Positions 14,908 through 16,775 of a DNA stretch of 16,775 nucleotides are shown in pieces. This stretch comes from Candidatus Methylomirabilota bacterium (GTDB lineage: Bacteria; Methylomirabilota; Methylomirabilia; Methylomirabilales; 2-02-FULL-66-22). Numbering within the stretch: position 1 is the stretch's first letter; every line of letters begins with the position of its first letter. The notes under the pieces are model-generated. The model did not search any database, had not been told where the DNA came from, and saw only the letters and a list, made by a program, of their open reading frames with translations. The stretch is taken from the NCBI GenBank assembly GCA_016208645.1, contig JACQXP010000199.1, forward strand, positions 1 through 16,775, in the 5' to 3' direction. The position numbers were made by a program, and so were the translations under genes.

Positions 14908-16509
14908 ATGCAATCCCTCGGCGTCAACCCCAGCCGCCACGGGCTGGAAAACCACGGCATTCACAACGTCAACCAGGTCTTCTGGAATCTCGGCACCGCG
15001 GGCCTGGTGGAGAACGCGATCCGCCGCCGCGAGGGGTTGCTGGCATCCGGGGGGGCCCTGGTGGTCCGGACCGGCCAGTACACCGGGCGCTCGCCCGACG
15101 ACAAGTTCATCGTGCGGGAGCCCTCCACCCAGGATCAGATCTGGTGGGGGCCGGTCAACCGGCCCTTCGACCCGAGCCACTTCGAGGCCCTGTACGGTCG
15201 GTTGCTGGCCTACCTGCAGGGGGGCGATCTGTACGTGCAGGACTGCTATGCCGGTGCCGATCCCGCCCATCGGATCCCCATCCGGGTGATCACCGAGTAC
15301 GCCTGGCACAACCTCTTCGCCCGCCAGCTCTTCGTGCGGCCCGACTGGACCAAGACGCAGGAACACGTCCCCCGCTTCACCATCATCGACGTCCCCAAGT
15401 TCCACGCCTACCCCGAGCTGGACGGCACGCGCTCCGAGGCCTTCGTCGTCGTCCACTTCGCCCGGGGCCTGGTGATCATCGGGGGGACCAGCTATGCGGG
15501 CGAGATGAAGAAGTCGGTCTTCACCATCCTCAACCACGCCTTGCCGCTCCGCCAGGTGCTCTCCATGCACTGTTCCGCCAACCTGGGCCCCCGGGGGGAC
15601 GTGGCGCTGTTCTTCGGCCTCTCGGGGACCGGGAAGACCACCCTGTCGGCGGATCCGGGCCGCCGGCTGATCGGCGATGACGAGCACGGCTGGAGCGAGA
15701 GCGGGATCTTCAACTTCGAGGGGGGCTGCTACGCCAAATGCATCCGCCTCTCCCGCGAGGATGAGCCGCAGATCTGGGGCGCCATCCACTTCGGGTCCGT
15801 GCTGGAGAACGTGACCATTGATCCGGAGACGCGACTCCTCGACTTTCGCGACGACTCCCTGACGGAGAACACGCGGGCCGCCTATCCCCTGACCTTCATC
15901 CCGGACGCCGCCGTCCCGGGCGTCGCGGGCCATCCCGGCCACATCTTCTTCCTCGCCTGCGATGCCTTCGGCGTCTTGCCGCCCATCGCGCGCCTGTCGC
16001 CGGAGCAGGCCATGTACCACTTTCTCTCGGGCTACACCGCGAAGGTCGCCGGCACCGAGCGAGGCATGGGGTCGGAGCCCAGGGCGACCTTCAGCACCTG
16101 CTTCGGCGCCCCGTTCCTCGTCCTGCACCCGAAAATCTACGCCGACATGCTGGGGGAGCGGATCGCGCGCCACCGGGTACAGTGCTGGCTGGTGAACACC
16201 GGCTGGAGCGGGGGGCCGTACGGGGTGGGCCACCGGATCCAGTTGGCCCATACGCGCGCCATGCTCCGCGCCGCGCTGGAGGGGCTCCTCACCGGCGTCC
16301 CCGGCCGGCCGGACCCGGTGTTCGGGCTCCAGGTGCCGACCCTCTGCCCGGAGGTCCCGTCCGAGCTGCTGGAGCCCCGCGCCACGTGGCCGGATCCGGC
16401 CGCCTATGACGCCCGGGCGCGGGAACTGGCCCGCCTGTTTCAGAAAAACTTCGAGCAGTTTGCCGACGCCCCGCAGGCGATCCGCGACGCCGGGCCCCGC
16501 GTGGACTGA
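14908..16509 (+). CDS. pckA: Phosphoenolpyruvate carboxykinase (ATP)
   Basis: Converts oxaloacetate and ATP to phosphoenolpyruvate, CO2 and ADP, the entry step of gluconeogenesis; cytosolic. The 533-aa length is normal for the ATP-dependent family. Visible sites are the oxaloacetate-binding RTGQYTGRSPDDKF (54-67, R61), the SYAGEMKKS segment (195-203) with the metal-binding lysine region, the P-loop GLSGTGKTT (237-245), the kinase-2 DDEHGW (257-262), and SGYTAKVAGTERG. ATG 14908 has GGAGG 5 nt upstream; a TTG further 5' in the same frame lies on the -10 box and is rejected. It is transcribed away from the sugar importer, the only plus-strand gene of certain identity in the window. Opposed control of gluconeogenesis and sugar uptake from the shared promoter region is plausible but inferred. 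Confidence 0.97.
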   Translation: MQSLGVNPSRHGLENHGIHNVNQVFWNLGTAGLVENAIRRREGLLASGGALVVRTGQYTGRSPDDKFIVREPSTQDQIWWGPVNRPFDPSHFEALYGRLLAYLQGGDLYVQDCYAGADPAHRIPIRVITEYAWHNLFARQLFVRPDWTKTQEHVPRFTIIDVPKFHAYPELDGTRSEAFVVVHFARGLVIIGGTSYAGEMKKSVFTILNHALPLRQVLSMHCSANLGPRGDVALFFGLSGTGKTTLSADPGRRLIGDDEHGWSESGIFNFEGGCYAKCIRLSREDEPQIWGAIHFGSVLENVTIDPETRLLDFRDDSLTENTRAAYPLTFIPDAAVPGVAGHPGHIFFLACDAFGVLPPIARLSPEQAMYHFLSGYTAKVAGTERGMGSEPRATFSTCFGAPFLVLHPKIYADMLGERIARHRVQCWLVNTGWSGGPYGVGHRIQLAHTRAMLRAALEGLLTGVPGRPDPVFGLQVPTLCPEVPSELLEPRATWPDPAAYDARARELARLFQKNFEQFADAPQAIRDAGPRVD

Positions 16510-16518
16510 TTCCAAGCA

Positions 16519-16686
16519 GTGCGGTTCAACCTCACGACGTACAGCCGCGCCGGAAAGTCGGGCACGGTTCCCGTCTGGCTCTGGTACCATGACGGGGCGG
16601 TCTACTTCTCCACCCTGCGCAGCAGCCTCAAGGCCCGGCGCATCAGGAAGGGCCTCGCCAGGAAGACCAGCGTCCTGTCGGTGGTT
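16519..16686 (+). pseudogene. Fragment resembling a PPOX/F420-dependent flavin-fold protein
   Basis: From 16519 the plus strand, in the same frame as pckA just past its stop, reads VRFNLTTYSRAGKSGTVPVW, then LWYHDGAVYFSTLRSSLKARRIRK. This resembles the start of small pyridoxamine-phosphate-oxidase-fold proteins (pattern: LTTfrr.G.pv.tPVW, then lyv.T...S.K.rRiR). The usual N-terminal lead-in is missing. After RIRK the expected NPRV continuation is lost, although the frame stays open to the window end. There is no convincing start or ribosome-binding site. It looks like a gene remnant of about 45-55 codons stranded between pckA and the next transporter. The family call is by eye only and moderate. 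Confidence 0.5.
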
Positions 16687-16730
16687 CGAGAACAATCGAA
16701 CGCCCGTACACGCGAACCGCCGAACGTGCC

Positions 16731-16775
16731 TCACCCTTTGAGTCCGGTGAACGCAATCCCCTGGACGAAATACCG
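16731..16775 (-). CDS. C-terminal end of another CUT1 ABC permease (MalG-like), cut by window edge
   Basis: The last 15 codons on the minus strand read RYFVQGIAFTGLKG and then TGA. This is the hallmark C-terminus of MalG-type sugar permeases, where the pattern YfvqGi..GavKG is strongly conserved. The rest of the gene lies beyond the right edge. It is oriented toward pckA (convergent) and suggests a second sugar importer next door. The identification rests on 14 residues, so it is probable rather than certain. Confidence 0.7.
   Translation of the reverse strand, partial: RYFVQGIAFTGLKG

Noticed and set aside
16684..16701. Inverted repeat GTTCGA/TCGAAC, considered as a tRNA T-arm or terminator
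   Set aside because: No acceptor or anticodon arms surround it, the stem is only 6 bp, and no T-run follows on either strand.
14614..16734. Upstream extension of the binding-protein frame to 16734, adding about 700 residues
   Set aside because: This part is antisense to pckA, lacks domains, and precedes a clear Shine-Dalgarno sequence, signal peptide and promoter at 14613-14766.

Overview
The window is high-GC bacterial DNA, densely packed with genes and mostly transcribed from the minus strand. Gene families, codon bias and GC content fit an uncultured soil or subsurface lineage such as Rokubacteria or Methylomirabilota (NC10). That placement is an inference from general gene content, not a demonstrated identity. 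No tRNA, rRNA, CRISPR array, integrase or transposase was recognised.

Left third (1-8244, minus strand): a cell-envelope cluster of the BatA/DUF58 type. In transcription order it holds a three-helix membrane protein of the DUF4175-like kind, a DUF58 protein, a very large protein fusing a BatA N-terminus to three von Willebrand A (VWA) domains, and an exported TolB-like/TPR protein that runs off the left edge. DUF58 and the VWA fusion overlap by 4 nt. The MoxR AAA+ ATPase that usually accompanies such clusters is not in view. Degenerate 7-bp repeat arrays lie in the gaps on both sides of the DUF4175-like gene.

Middle (8352-11350, minus strand): a sulfur-transfer pair and a bactofilin. A NifS/IscS cysteine desulfurase gene overlaps mnmA (tRNA 2-thiouridylase) by 4 nt. 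The desulfurase frame carries one in-frame TAA upstream of the catalytic cysteine codon. The bactofilin gene has its own consensus-like promoter and a terminator-like hairpin.

Right third (11418-16775): a sugar-type (CUT1) ABC importer operon on the minus strand, made of a binding protein and two permeases with no ATPase gene. It is divergent from pckA (ATP-dependent PEP carboxykinase) on the plus strand. Their predicted promoters face away from each other across about 35 bp that holds a strong G-quadruplex motif. An 11-bp hairpin separates the binding-protein gene from the permease genes, as expected for differential expression within the operon. Downstream of pckA are a fragment resembling the PPOX family and, at the right edge, the last 14 codons of another MalG-type permease on the minus strand, so a second sugar transporter probably follows.

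No intergenic gap exceeds 300 bases. The largest (14614-14907) is the divergent promoter region, described below.
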